Shown here: positions 44,532 to 53,672 of the stretch, one piece after another
Numbering within the stretch: position 1 is the stretch's first letter
Layout: every line of letters begins with the position of its first letter
Source of the DNA: Streptomyces sp. NBC_00289
Lineage (GTDB): Bacteria; Actinomycetota; Actinomycetes; Streptomycetales; Streptomycetaceae
Length of the DNA: 64,000 nt
Assembly (NCBI RefSeq): GCF_041435115.1
Contig: NZ_CP108048.1
Coordinates: 46,652 to 110,651, forward strand
Direction: 5' to 3'
The notes under the pieces: model-generated
What the model was told of the DNA's origin: nothing
The model's database searches: none
What the model saw: the letters and a program-made list of their open reading frames with translations, nothing else
Translations under genes and position numbers: made by a program

Positions 44532-45074
44532 ATGCTGCCAGAGTCGGAATTCGCCGTCATCCTCGGGATGTCCCCCGAACAGCGTGCGGCCTTCGTCGCA
44601 GGGGTAGCCGAGCGGGTCTTCGACCTGTACATGGACTGCGCACGGCCGTACCGCAGCAACGTTTGGGAAGCGATCACAGCTGCATGGGGCCGGGCATCCG
44701 GCGAGACCATACCTGGCGAGACCGCCGCTCGTCTGGCAGAAGCCCTCGATCAAGAAGCAGCCAGCTACTGCGACGATCTAGATGAGAGCATCGACATTCC
44801 CTTTGAGGTGATCACCGCCGTCGGCCACGCGCTCAAGGCCGCCTTCTTCGGCGACCCCAAAGACGCTGAAGCGGCCGCGAACTTCGCGACGGGCGGCATC
44901 GCCCGCGCAGCTCACGCATGCAACGACGATCAGGACAGGGCAGTACAGGAAGAACTCGGCTGGCAACTCGACTGGCTGCGTTACGTCAGTACGACCGAGG
45001 CGGAAGCCACCCGCGACGGATTCTCAGCACGCACAGTGACCAAGCCGACTTGGTATCTGCGCTGGGAGAACTGA
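44532..45074 (+). CDS. 180-aa companion protein of the IS unit, copy 2
   Basis: Same translation as the gene at 28635-29177. It begins 94 bases after the transposase stop in the same direction. Lack of any change between the copies suggests recent duplication. Function unknown. Confidence 0.55.
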   Translation: MLPESEFAVILGMSPEQRAAFVAGVAERVFDLYMDCARPYRSNVWEAITAAWGRASGETIPGETAARLAEALDQEAASYCDDLDESIDIPFEVITAVGHALKAAFFGDPKDAEAAANFATGGIARAAHACNDDQDRAVQEELGWQLDWLRYVSTTEAEATRDGFSARTVTKPTWYLRWEN

Positions 45075-45111
45075 ACCCGCCAAACTGCACCGCCACCAAT
45101 CTGCGTGACCT

Positions 45112-45595
45112 CTTAGACGAGGTCTTCGTGAAGATCAACGGCGAGCGGCAGTACCTGTGGCGGGCCGTTGACCAGCACGGGAACGTGCTCGACATCCTGG
45201 TCCAGTCCCGGCGGAACGCGAAGGCCGCCAAGCGGTTCCTGGCCAAGCTGATGAAGCAGCGGCGCGTGCCCAGGGTGCTGGTCACCGACAAGATGAAGAG
45301 CTACCCGGTCGCGCACCGCGAGCTCATGGCCTCGGTGGAGCACCGCTCGCACAAGGGACTGAACAACCGGGCCGAGAACAGCCACCAGCCCACTCGCCAG
45401 CGCGAACGCGCGATGAAGTACTTCCGCTCACCGGGCGCCGCCCAACGGTTCCTGTCCGCGTTCAGCGGCATCTCACCCCACTTCCGGCCCCGCCGCCACC
45501 TGATGACCGCCGCTCAGCACCGCCTCGAGATGACCGTCCGCTTCACCATCTGGGACCACATCACCGAGAGCATCGGCCTGCCCACCACGGCCTGA
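45112..45595 (+). pseudogene. IS6-family transposase, N-terminally truncated
   Basis: The frame reads DEVFVKINGERQYLWRAVDQ (first catalytic Asp), VLVTDKMKSYPVAHRELM (second Asp) and NNRAENSHQPTRQRERAMKY (Glu), then FRSPGAAQRFLSAF. It covers the IS6 DDE core and C-terminus. The N-terminal helix-turn-helix is replaced by the 43490 unit, leaving no start codon of its own. Inactive unless read through from the companion gene. Confidence 0.85.
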
Positions 45596-45667
45596 CCCAA
45601 CACTCGAAACCGGGCCGCACCACACCCTCACCACACCCCGACACACCGCCAGACGATCACACACCCG

Positions 45668-45820
45668 TTAACGTGACAACGCCGTCCAGCGCACCGCGTG
45701 CCGGTACACGACACGGGCGTGCGCATCAAAGATCTGCCCGAATGCGGCCGGGTCCCCGGCCCGTACCCGGGCGCGTAGTGATATGTCCACGCACAGTCCT
45801 GTCCGACCAGCCGCACGCAT
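45668..45820 (-). pseudogene. ECF sigma factor N-terminal fragment
   Basis: From the ATG at 45820 the frame reads SLRARVRAGDPAAFGQIFDA, then HARVVYRHAVRWTALSR and a stop. RAGDPAAF..(L/I)FDAHAR.VY.HA is the region 2.1 signature of Streptomyces ECF sigma factors, which normally continue for >150 residues. The remainder is lost at the border with the IS6 remnant. Confidence 0.65.
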
Positions 45821-46583
45821 TGCAGTGATCCCTATCACAAAGGCGGGGACCGGGCGCCCTCAGCGGTCCCAGAGACCCCCTACCAATCTCAACCAGCTTG
45901 CGCGAGCGAATTCGGATCACACTTGAGTACGCACTGCTTCCCGGCCGACGCCCTGTCAAAAGCTGATCACGCAGAACGCCAGAGCAGTGTCAGGGACGGA
46001 ACTCTTTGTGGACGATCACAAAGATCCATCTCACTGTCCGATTCCCGCCGTCAGCGGCAGGTCAGCGGCCTGCTCTGCTCCCAAGCGGACCGAGTTCGAG
46101 CCGGTTGCTCATATCCAGCTCGAACCGGCCGTAGATCTCCTTATCTGGACACCTTCGAGTGCAATCATTCAGCAGGGCTGCGCTGTGTGACGGTTTTGGG
46201 CGTGCGGTGACGGCCGGTGACCGGTGGTCAGCGGCTGTTGGGTGGGTGGGTGATCAAGCGGGTGCGGTGGCTGCTGGGGGGATGGACAATCCGCCCCTGC
46301 CCCGAAACCAACCCGCACCGGCAACAACCCGGACACCACCGGCACTTGACCAGCCCCACCCCTTCAGAGATGACAACGCCGCCGAACATGACCAGATCAT
46401 CAAACGCGACGTCAAAGATCAGTATCTACAGCTGCCGTATTCCTGCTGCGCGGCACTGCGACACGCAGACGGTGGAGGGTGCTGGGGCTTCAGGCAGACA
46501 GCGACTAACTTACGGACATCTCGGACATCAGCCAAAGTAAGGGAACACCTTGCGCCGGTCCCTGATTCATACGGTGGGTGATC
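45821..46583. other. gene-poor stretch before the ABC operon
   Basis: About 760 bases of mixed composition, becoming AT-richer to the right. A short frame at 45987-46190 has no recognisable domain. The promoter of the ABC operon is expected near its end but no clear -10/-35 pair was fixed. Confidence 0.4.
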
Positions 46584-47462
46584 ATGACTCTGGGATGGAA
46601 TCGCAAGCGACCTGCGCCACGACCGGCACAGAGTCGAGGACGCCGCGCTGGCTGGACTGGCCTGCTCATGACGCTCCCGGCTGTCGCATTCCTAGGGCTA
46701 TTCTTCTTCTACCCAGTATTTGAGATCCTGCTGAGAAGCTTTACCGAACCTAGAGTAGGTTTCGGGAACTATTCAAACTTCTTGGGTAACGAAATCTACC
46801 GGACGGTGCTGCGCCGCACAGTGACCGTGTCAGCTATTGTTACCCTACTGGTTCTGACAATGGGATACCCTTACGCATATCTCGCGATTGTGGCATCTCC
46901 AGGGTGGCGCCTTACCCTCCTAATTATCGTCACACTGCCGCTATGGATCAGTCTACTGGTGAGAAACTACGCTTGGCTCGTACTTCTGCAGGACGGCGGA
47001 GTGGTAACCAACGCCTTGACGGCAGTTGGCCTCGGGCATGTTCAGCTAATTGGAAGCAACGTAGGTGTTGCGATCGGCATGACGCAAGTCATGCTGCCTT
47101 TTGCTGTGCTCCCGCTGTTCTCTTCAATGCTGCGGATCGATCGCAAGCTTCTACTGGCTGCCGCGAGTCTCGGTGCTACTCCGCGAGTTGCGTTTGCCCG
47201 CGTGTATCTACCGTTGACGATTCCTGGGGTGGTAGCTGCTTCGACTCTAGTCTTTGTACTTTGCCTTGGATTTTATATCACTCCGGCCATGCTTGGATCA
47301 CCGCAGAATTCGTTTCTGTCCCAACTGGTCTTCTTGCAAGTTTCTCAGCTACTGAACTGGGGAATAGGGGGTGCCATGGCAGGTGTCCTAGTCTGCGTAG
47401 CTGCTGTCATTCTCGGCAGTTGCACATGGGTCCTCAAGCGTTCGCGCATGGAGAAGGTATGA
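46584..47462 (+). CDS. ABC permease 1, spermidine/putrescine type (PotB-like)
   Basis: A 292-aa membrane protein with six hydrophobic helices: GLLMTLPAVAFLGLFFFYPV, VSAIVTLLVLTMGYPYAYLA, LTLLIIVTLPLWISLLVRNY and later ones. The permease EAA loop is LLAAASLGATPRVAFARVYL. LVRNYAWLVLLQDGG is typical of PotB-like permeases for polyamine-type substrates. G+C is clearly below the flanking DNA and rare Streptomyces codons (TTA, ATA) occur. The stop overlaps the next ATG. The ATG at 46584 is taken; a GTG two codons earlier is possible. Confidence 0.9.
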   Translation: MTLGWNRKRPAPRPAQSRGRRAGWTGLLMTLPAVAFLGLFFFYPVFEILLRSFTEPRVGFGNYSNFLGNEIYRTVLRRTVTVSAIVTLLVLTMGYPYAYLAIVASPGWRLTLLIIVTLPLWISLLVRNYAWLVLLQDGGVVTNALTAVGLGHVQLIGSNVGVAIGMTQVMLPFAVLPLFSSMLRIDRKLLLAAASLGATPRVAFARVYLPLTIPGVVAASTLVFVLCLGFYITPAMLGSPQNSFLSQLVFLQVSQLLNWGIGGAMAGVLVCVAAVILGSCTWVLKRSRMEKV

Positions 47463-48235
47463 TGCGGATATGTCGGGCATTTTTGGTACTCTGGGGGGTG
47501 GCGATTTCCCTGCTTCTGGTGGCACCAGCTTTTGTTGTTATTCCGCTGAGTTTCACCGGAAAAAGGTCACTTCAATTTCCTCCAGAGATCTGGTCACTTC
47601 GCTGGTATCGGGAGTTTCTCGATAATCCAGAATGGGGCAGATCACTCGCAACCTCCATCGAGCTTGCGCTCGCCGTTACCGCCATTGCAACAGTTATGGG
47701 CGTCTCGCTGGCGTTCGCACTGGACCGTGAGTTCGCCGGGAAGATCCTCCTGTGGGTGATCGTCTTGGCTCCACTGGCGATCCCACTAATTGCCTCGGCG
47801 GTCGGGATCTATGCGGTATACATTGAGTGGGGACTTGCCGGAACATTTCTAGGACTGATGCTTGCTCATTCCTGTCTCGCTACCCCGCTGGTCACGGTAA
47901 CAGTATTCTCCGGCCTCATCGGCCTGGATAGGCAGCTCTTGCTAGCCGCAACAAGTCTTGGGGCAACCCCGTGGCGAGCCTTTAGGAAAGTCACGCTTCC
48001 GATCCTCCTGCCATCCGTTGCGGGCGGCGCCGTCCTGGCGTTTGCCACATCATTTGATGAGTTGGTTGTCTCGCTGCTCTTGCAGAATTCTGACGTTCGA
48101 CCCTTGCCCGTGGTGATGTTCAGCAGCCTAAGCTTTAATATCGACCCGACCGTTGCAGTAGCTTCCACCTTCACGATGCTTATCACCATCTCGGCAGCCT
48201 TGGCAGTGGCCCTTGCTCGGAAGGTTACAAGATGA
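47459..48235 (+). CDS. ABC permease 2, spermidine/putrescine type (PotC-like)
   Basis: A 258-aa protein with six membrane helices (FLVLWGVAISLLLVAPAFVV, IELALAVTAIATVMGVSLAF, ILLWVIVLAPLAIPLIASAV and others) and the EAA motif LLAATSLGATPWRAFRKVTL. ATSFDELVVSLLLQNSDVRP is the PotC-type C-terminal signature. It overlaps both neighbours by four bases (ATGA), so the four importer genes form one coupled operon. With permease 1 it forms the heterodimeric channel. Confidence 0.9.
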   Translation: MMRICRAFLVLWGVAISLLLVAPAFVVIPLSFTGKRSLQFPPEIWSLRWYREFLDNPEWGRSLATSIELALAVTAIATVMGVSLAFALDREFAGKILLWVIVLAPLAIPLIASAVGIYAVYIEWGLAGTFLGLMLAHSCLATPLVTVTVFSGLIGLDRQLLLAATSLGATPWRAFRKVTLPILLPSVAGGAVLAFATSFDELVVSLLLQNSDVRPLPVVMFSSLSFNIDPTVAVASTFTMLITISAALAVALARKVTR

Positions 48236-49383
48236 TCAGTTCACCTGAGGTCGAGCATCAGGGTCGGCCAGTTGACGGCGTGGCGGCCTTGGAGCTGCGC
48301 GACATCAAGAAAGATTTTTCGGACACCCATGTGCTGCGGTCAATCAACCTGCGAGTTGACCGGGGGGAATTTGTGACTCTTCTCGGCCCAAGCGGCTCTG
48401 GGAAGACAACGACGCTTAATGTGATTGCGGGGTTCATCCTGCCAGATGCGGGAGGCGTCTTCGTCAATGGCATTCCTGTGCATAGCCTTCCCGCTCACCG
48501 CCGGAACATTGGCGTGGTGTTTCAGAACTATGCCCTATTCCCGCACATGACCGTGTTCGATAATATCGCATTTCCCTTGCGCCAGAGGAAGGTCGGCAGA
48601 GCAGAAACAAAGAAAAAAGTCGCGCGAGCGCTGGATCTTGTTCTCCTTCGCGGGCATGACAGTCGCTATCCACGTGAACTGTCAGGAGGTCAGCAGCAGC
48701 GGGTAGCCCTAGCCAGGGCTCTGGTGTTCTCCCCTCAGATCCTTCTGATGGACGAACCACTGGGTGCACTTGACAAGAGGCTTCGAGACCAGATGCAAAT
48801 CGAGATCCGGCGAATTCACCACGACCTAGCTGTTACGGTCGTACACGTTACGCACGACCAAGAGGAAGCCCTTGCACTGTCCGACCGGATCGCAGTGCTG
48901 TCAGAGGGATCGATCGAGCAGCAGGGAACGCCGCGAGATCTGTATCAGCATCCGCGGAGTACATTTGTGGCCGAGTTTCTCGGCGAGGCAAATTGCTTCA
49001 ACGGCGATCTGACAAGAAGCGGTGAATATGTCATCGTCAACGGAAGAGGCTTCGAGTTTCGAGCGCCCGCATTAATCGGTGACTTCCCAGCCCGGGGAAC
49101 GCTGGTCGTGAGACCAGAACATCTGCGGCTTACACCCGGTGATGCAGGTTTCACTCAGTCAGAACCTCACGCTATGAACCATACCGAGGCCGTCGTCGCC
49201 GAGATCGCATATCTCGGCGCAAGCACCAAAATCAAGCTCATCTACCTCGATGGTAGAGCCGGCTACGCAAGAGACGACTGGGATCGAATCTCATGGATTC
49301 GGCGAGGCGAGCGAGTCACAGTCAGCTGGCAGGCCGACAGCGGAGTCATTGTCCCAGAGAAGGAGATGGACGCGCATGCCTAA
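48232..49383 (+). CDS. ABC ATPase, PotA-like
   Basis: A 383-aa protein with Walker A LGPSGSGKTTTLN (~52-64), Q-loop VFQNYALFPHMTV, signature LSGGQQQRVALARAL, Walker B ILLMDEPLGALD and H-loop VTHDQEEA, all intact. The C-terminal ~120 residues are a TOBE-2 domain (GTLVVRPEHLRL). This is the MalK/PotA class of importer ATPases. It drives uptake of the ligand delivered by the binding protein encoded next, whose gene overlaps its end by eight bases. Confidence 0.95.
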   Translation: MISSPEVEHQGRPVDGVAALELRDIKKDFSDTHVLRSINLRVDRGEFVTLLGPSGSGKTTTLNVIAGFILPDAGGVFVNGIPVHSLPAHRRNIGVVFQNYALFPHMTVFDNIAFPLRQRKVGRAETKKKVARALDLVLLRGHDSRYPRELSGGQQQRVALARALVFSPQILLMDEPLGALDKRLRDQMQIEIRRIHHDLAVTVVHVTHDQEEALALSDRIAVLSEGSIEQQGTPRDLYQHPRSTFVAEFLGEANCFNGDLTRSGEYVIVNGRGFEFRAPALIGDFPARGTLVVRPEHLRLTPGDAGFTQSEPHAMNHTEAVVAEIAYLGASTKIKLIYLDGRAGYARDDWDRISWIRRGERVTVSWQADSGVIVPEKEMDAHA

Positions 49384-50527
49384 CATCACCCCTAAGCACG
49401 AAGAACAGCAGTGGCCGAGGCGCACGTTTCTGCGCCAAGCCGCCGGAGCGGTGACCGGCCTCAGCTTGATGAGCCTCGCTGGCTGCAGCGACAACGACGG
49501 GAACAGCACAGCCACCCAACCCGAATCCAGCGAGGCCACTTCGACGGGCACATTGCCGAACCTCACCGGGACGACGCTCACGTTCGCATCTTCAGGCGGG
49601 GCTTATCAACAGGCTGAGAACACGGCCTGGTGTAAGCCCTTCGCGGCGGCGACCGGAGCCACAATCCGGCAAGACGGTCCTGCATACGAGGACGCCAAAA
49701 TCAAGGTCCAGATCGACAGCGGGAACGTAACATGGGACGTTGTGGACCAGACCACATGGTGGGCGCTGGCGCACGAAGACTGGCTCGAGCCGATCAATAC
49801 GTCAGTGGTAGACATCAGCCAACTCGCGCCAGAATTTAGATCCCAGGCGACGAAGTTCGCGGTGCCAAATCTCGTGTACTCGATGATCCAAATGTACGAC
49901 AACAAGTTTGCGGCAGACCCGCCGAAATCCTGGGTCGATTTCTTCGACTTGGAAAAGTACCCGGGCAAGCGTGGATTCCCCACCTATGCTGCGATCGCCC
50001 CGCTGGAAGTTGCCCTGCTCGGAACGGGAACTGCTCCAGATGAACTCTACCCAATGAACATCGACGAAGCACTGACTAAGCTCCAACCCCTCAAGGAGCA
50101 CATTGTCTTCTATGACGACTTTGCCAAGTCGTCGCAGCAACTCGAGTCGAAACAGGTAGCACTGAGCCTGATCCCATCAGGCCGCGGATACGACGCGGTG
50201 AAGAATGGTGCCCAGTTTGGGGCGCAGTGGAACCAGAGCTTCACCTACACCATCTGCTCGCTCGCCCTAAAAGGAGGGAAAAACATTGATGCAGCCATGG
50301 AATTCATCAACTTCACCTTGACGCCTGAGGCGCAGGCGCCGATTCCTGAACTCATCGCCTATGGCATTGTCAATCCCAAGGCAGAGCCCAAGCTAGACAA
50401 GCTTCAAACGTCGTTTCTGCCGACCACGAAGGAGCATGCAGGCCAGGCGATCATTGCCGACCCGGAGTGGTGGTCAAAAAACTACGTTGCCGCGTTTGAG
50501 AAATATACGGCTTGGCAGGTCGGCTAG
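49376..50527 (+). CDS. ABC substrate-binding lipoprotein, PotD-like
   Basis: A 383-aa protein. The N-terminus has a twin-arginine signal (WPRRTFLRQAAGAVTGLSLM) and a lipobox SLAGC, so it is exported folded and lipid-anchored. The mature part fits the SBP_bac_8/PotD fold: LTFASSGGAYQQAENTAWCK, VQIDSGNVTWDVVDQTTWWA, PKSWVDFFDLEKYPGKRGFP and PEAQAPIPELIAYGIVNPKA. These proteins bind polyamines, opines or other small charged compounds; the ligand here cannot be read. Linkage to a monooxygenase suggests a xenobiotic or chelator-like amine. Confidence 0.9.
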   Translation: MPNITPKHEEQQWPRRTFLRQAAGAVTGLSLMSLAGCSDNDGNSTATQPESSEATSTGTLPNLTGTTLTFASSGGAYQQAENTAWCKPFAAATGATIRQDGPAYEDAKIKVQIDSGNVTWDVVDQTTWWALAHEDWLEPINTSVVDISQLAPEFRSQATKFAVPNLVYSMIQMYDNKFAADPPKSWVDFFDLEKYPGKRGFPTYAAIAPLEVALLGTGTAPDELYPMNIDEALTKLQPLKEHIVFYDDFAKSSQQLESKQVALSLIPSGRGYDAVKNGAQFGAQWNQSFTYTICSLALKGGKNIDAAMEFINFTLTPEAQAPIPELIAYGIVNPKAEPKLDKLQTSFLPTTKEHAGQAIIADPEWWSKNYVAAFEKYTAWQVG

Positions 50528-50622
50528 CGGATTCGCCGACTGATCTTAGGGCCATGAGACCTCGATCAGGAGAAGACTCGAATTCGGCAGGGCTGTAGAG
50601 CCGTCGAAAGCAAGGAATCGCA

Positions 50623-51936
50623 GTGACCAAGAGAATGCATCTCGGGGTCGTTCTCGTGAACGGCCCCACACAACACATCGTAGGTGAATGGTCACTTCCA
50701 CGCCAGATCACTGGGCATGACTGGAGAAGCCCTGCTTTTTGGGAAGATATCGCACGCACCCTCGAACGGGGAAAATTCGACATGGTATTCCTTGGGGATA
50801 CCATGGCGGCGAACGACAACTACGCTGGTTCCCCCGATGCGGCGATCAAGTACTCACTTCAGTTTCCAGCACACGACCCAATGCCACTCCTCCCCTACAT
50901 GGCGGCTGTGACCAGTCGGATTGGCCTGGTGGCAACCGCGTCCACCACTTATACGCATCCCTACACGACCGCCCGCACGTTCGCGACACTCGCCAACCTG
51001 ACCTCAGGCCGTGTCGGTTGGAATGCAGTCGCGAGCTCACACCGTGCAGAGAGTGAGAATTTCGGGCGCGATAGTGTCATGCCGAGCGCCGAGCGCTATG
51101 ACAGAGCGGATGAGTATGTGGAAGTCTGCAAAAAGCTCTGGGAAAGCTGGGACCGAGGCGCCATGGTGCTGGACAAGGAGGAACGAATCTGGGGAGATCC
51201 CACCAAAATTCGACCGATCAACCATGAGGGTCGTTTCTTCAAAAGCAAGGGCCCTCTGAATGTATCGCCAGCCCCTGAAGGATCACCCGTGATTGCTGGA
51301 GCCGGGCAGTCCGACCGGGGCCTTGAATTTTGTGCACGCCACAGCGAGGTCGTTTTCGCGATCCAGTTCACCGGCGATGCCATGAGAAGGCAACGAGAAA
51401 AGTTCAGGGAGAAACTGGTAGCGCAAGGGCGCGACCCGAACAGTGTGAGTATCTTGTGGGGTGTTCTCCCGATCATCGGCGAGACGTCAGAGGCGGCACA
51501 CGCGAAAGAGCAAATGATCTTTAATTCGGTGCCAGCAGAAGGTGGTCTCGCCTTCATGTCGGCACATTTCGGAATTGACGGCTCGATCTTCGAGCTCGAT
51601 GATCCGTTGGAAAGTGCTGGGACGGATACCGGAAGTCGAGGACTGTTGGATACCCTTGCGAAGAATTACGGTCGCGCGGTGACCGTCGGCGAAGCCGGAA
51701 AGCTCTATGGCTGCGGCATCAGTCCACATGTAGTCGGAACTGCCGAGCAAGTCGCCGACCAGCTGGAGCACCTCTACGATGAGGCAGGCGGTGACGGATT
51801 TCTGTTGATGACACACTACCTCCCCGGGTCGCTCCACGAGTTCGTAGAACTCGTAATTCCCGTCCTTCAAGATCGCGGTCGGTTCCGGCAAGAATACAAA
51901 GGATCCACTCTTCGCGAACATCTCTCTGACGATTGA
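50623..51936 (+). CDS. NtaA/SnaA/DszA-type flavin-dependent monooxygenase
   Basis: A 437-aa luciferase-like (LLM) protein from GTG. Signatures of the NtaA/DszA group: LGVVLVNGPTQHIVGEW, FDMVFLGDTMA, ATASTTYTHPYTTARTFATL, LTSGRVGWNAVASSHRAESE and SPVIAGAGQSDRGLEFCARH. Relatives oxidise nitrilotriacetate, EDTA, sulfones or pristinamycin precursors using FMNH2 supplied by a separate reductase. A flavin reductase gene is at 53673, across an IS. It follows the importer by 95 bases in the same low-G+C block, so uptake and oxidation of one compound is the simplest reading. Confidence 0.9.
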   Translation: MTKRMHLGVVLVNGPTQHIVGEWSLPRQITGHDWRSPAFWEDIARTLERGKFDMVFLGDTMAANDNYAGSPDAAIKYSLQFPAHDPMPLLPYMAAVTSRIGLVATASTTYTHPYTTARTFATLANLTSGRVGWNAVASSHRAESENFGRDSVMPSAERYDRADEYVEVCKKLWESWDRGAMVLDKEERIWGDPTKIRPINHEGRFFKSKGPLNVSPAPEGSPVIAGAGQSDRGLEFCARHSEVVFAIQFTGDAMRRQREKFREKLVAQGRDPNSVSILWGVLPIIGETSEAAHAKEQMIFNSVPAEGGLAFMSAHFGIDGSIFELDDPLESAGTDTGSRGLLDTLAKNYGRAVTVGEAGKLYGCGISPHVVGTAEQVADQLEHLYDEAGGDGFLLMTHYLPGSLHEFVELVIPVLQDRGRFRQEYKGSTLREHLSDD

Positions 51937-52160
51937 CCTGTGGGTTATTGAGGTGAATCGGGTGTTGTCAGGTTGAGTGGGGGCCTTCTCGGCTTGCGTG
52001 ATCATCCGTCTCAAATCTCACAGACCGTCAGTAACTTGCCGTCACCTACAGGGCGCCGACCTGCGGTACCGCCGAAGTCCGGCTGTAGTACCGGCAGCAG
52101 GACATCACTGATGGATTCTACCTGCGAAGCATACCTATGTCCGATTTTCCCGCATCTGGG
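51937..52160. other. gap with a solitary IS701-type end
   Basis: CCGGCTGTAGTACCGG at 52079-52094 equals the inner part of the right end of the IS701-family element (36062-36077). No transposase is attached, so it is a relic end or an old recombination point. No gene was seen. Confidence 0.6.
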
Positions 52161-53042
52161 AGCCTTTTTCACGTGTAGATCATGAGGGTGAGGATCGCGG
52201 CAGCTACTGACGTGAGTCTGTTCGGACTGACGCGGGCATGCCGGAAGATCCGCCACTGCTTGATCCGGGAGATGGTTCGCTCGACGGGAGCACGCAGTGC
52301 GGCGTGGACCTTGTTCGACGTCTTGTGCTTGTCGGGCAGTTCGGTTCCGGGCCGTCGTTTGATCGGGGTGATCACAGTGCCGCCGGTCCCGACGTACCCT
52401 TTGTCCGCGAGGATCTCGAGGTCCAGTCGCGCGCAGGTGTCGACGATGGCGTGCTCGCGGGCGGCCGTCACATCGTGGGTGCCGCCCGGAAGGGCGGGTG
52501 ACATCCACAGCAGTTTGCCCTCTTCTGCCGCAATGACCTGCAGATTCACGCCCTCGCGGCGGACCTTGCCGGAGAAGTGCCCCGGCGCCTGGACCCGGTC
52601 GGTCTCCGCGACGGTGCCATCCAGCAGCACGTAGCCGTCCGTGTGATGACTGGTGAGCGCCTCGGTCAACGACGGCGCGTGCTCCGCAAGTTGCCCGATC
52701 GTGTGGTTCACGTAGCGCCAGGCGGTGGCCGTGCTGATGCCGAAGCCTGCGGCGATCTGTTCGAGGGTGTCGTGCTTGCGCAGGTAGACCAGGGTGCACC
52801 GGGCCCGGTCGTACGGACGCAGTCTGCAGCGCCGGCCGGCTTCACAGGACGCGATCACCATCGTGACCAGCTCCAGGAGCTCCGGATCGACATCGCATCC
52901 GGCAGGATAGGAGAACACGGGGCATCTCCGCAGGTGAAGGTTATGTCTGGCGACTCTCCAAACCAACGGGATGCCCCGTTCGGCACGCCACCGTCAACAC
53001 TTCACCGACGCTCACCCGCAGGCCGTACAAGTGAAAAAGGCT
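52161..53042 (-). mobile_element. 882-bp IS5-family element, copy 3
   Basis: Flanked by the 5-bp duplication CTGGG (52156-52160 and 53043-53047). Same orientation as copy 1, opposite to copy 2. It separates the monooxygenase gene from the flavin reductase region. Confidence 0.9.
52169..52918 (-). CDS. IS5-family transposase (DDE_Tnp_4), IS copy 3
   Basis: A 249-aa protein, GTG start and GGAG as in the other copies; the translation equals copy 2 (GYVGTGG). Intact catalytic residues. Confidence 0.9.
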   Translation of the reverse strand: MFSYPAGCDVDPELLELVTMVIASCEAGRRCRLRPYDRARCTLVYLRKHDTLEQIAAGFGISTATAWRYVNHTIGQLAEHAPSLTEALTSHHTDGYVLLDGTVAETDRVQAPGHFSGKVRREGVNLQVIAAEEGKLLWMSPALPGGTHDVTAAREHAIVDTCARLDLEILADKGYVGTGGTVITPIKRRPGTELPDKHKTSNKVHAALRAPVERTISRIKQWRIFRHARVSPNRLTSVAAAILTLMIYT

Positions 53043-53140
53043 CTGGGTATTGATTGCTCAGGGTCATCTGTACCCTCTGGGGTGTGCTGGAAGTAGCCAG
53101 AAAAAGCATTCCGGCCCCCTCCCGCCAGGCAGTGATCCCG

Positions 53141-53605
53141 ATGACGACCACCACGATCTCCCCCACTCGGCAGCCGCGCCGGTCGCTGCATGCCATGCCA
53201 GCCGGTGACCACGTGTTCGGCCTGCCGCTGGAACACGGGCCGCTTGCACCCGCCACCGCCCGCCACGAAGCCCGCCCGATCCTGGCCGGCTGGGGACTCG
53301 ACGAAGACTAGATCTACGACACCCTCCTGATCATCTCCGAACTGGTCACCAACGCTGTGACCCACGCCCTGCCGACCGTCGTCCTGCACCTGCACGCCGC
53401 AGCGGACCGCTCCGGCTGTGTCCAGGTCCACGTCGGCGACGGCGGCCCCCAGCCCGCCTCAGCCGCCACCAGCTGGGCCGCCACCCGCGCCGACGACGAA
53501 CACGGCCGCGGCGACATGATTATCACCGCACTCGCCGACCACACCGGGAACCAACTCCGATACCGACGGACTCATCGACCACTGGGCCAACCTCGACGCC
53601 GCCTA
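53141..53605 (+). pseudogene. RsbW-like HATPase (anti-sigma type) pseudogene
   Basis: From MTTTTISPTRQPRRSLHAMP the frame runs to GWGLDED and meets TAG at 53309-53311. It then continues IYDTLLIISELVTNAVTHAL (the N-box of Streptomyces HATPase_c_2 proteins) and VHVGDGGPQPASA to MIITALADHTG. The natural C-terminus SDTDGLIDHWANLDAA lies in another frame, ending at 53605. A nonsense codon plus a frameshift make this a pseudogene. Confidence 0.75.
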
Positions 53606-53672
53606 ACCCGTCCAGCATTTGAAAGAACCAGAACCAGCACAGGCTGACCCGCCCTCAAGGATCCTCACGGAG

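Larger units (their letters stand above)
43490..45116 (+). mobile_element. 1.6-kb repeated unit, copy 2
   Basis: The uninterrupted counterpart of 28593-32565, inverted. The left part has a perfect 13-bp inverted repeat, GGGCACAGGTCCC (43538-43550) and GGGACCTGTGCCC (43588-43600), the second arm covering the transposase start. The unit ends within CTTAG at 45116. It interrupts an IS110 gene on one side and an IS6 gene on the other. Confidence 0.75.

Noticed and set aside
36371..53042. Copies 2 and 3 of the 882-bp IS as ends of one composite transposon carrying 36-53 kb
   Set aside because: Each copy has its own, different 5-bp target duplication (CCTGG and CTGGG), so they inserted independently.
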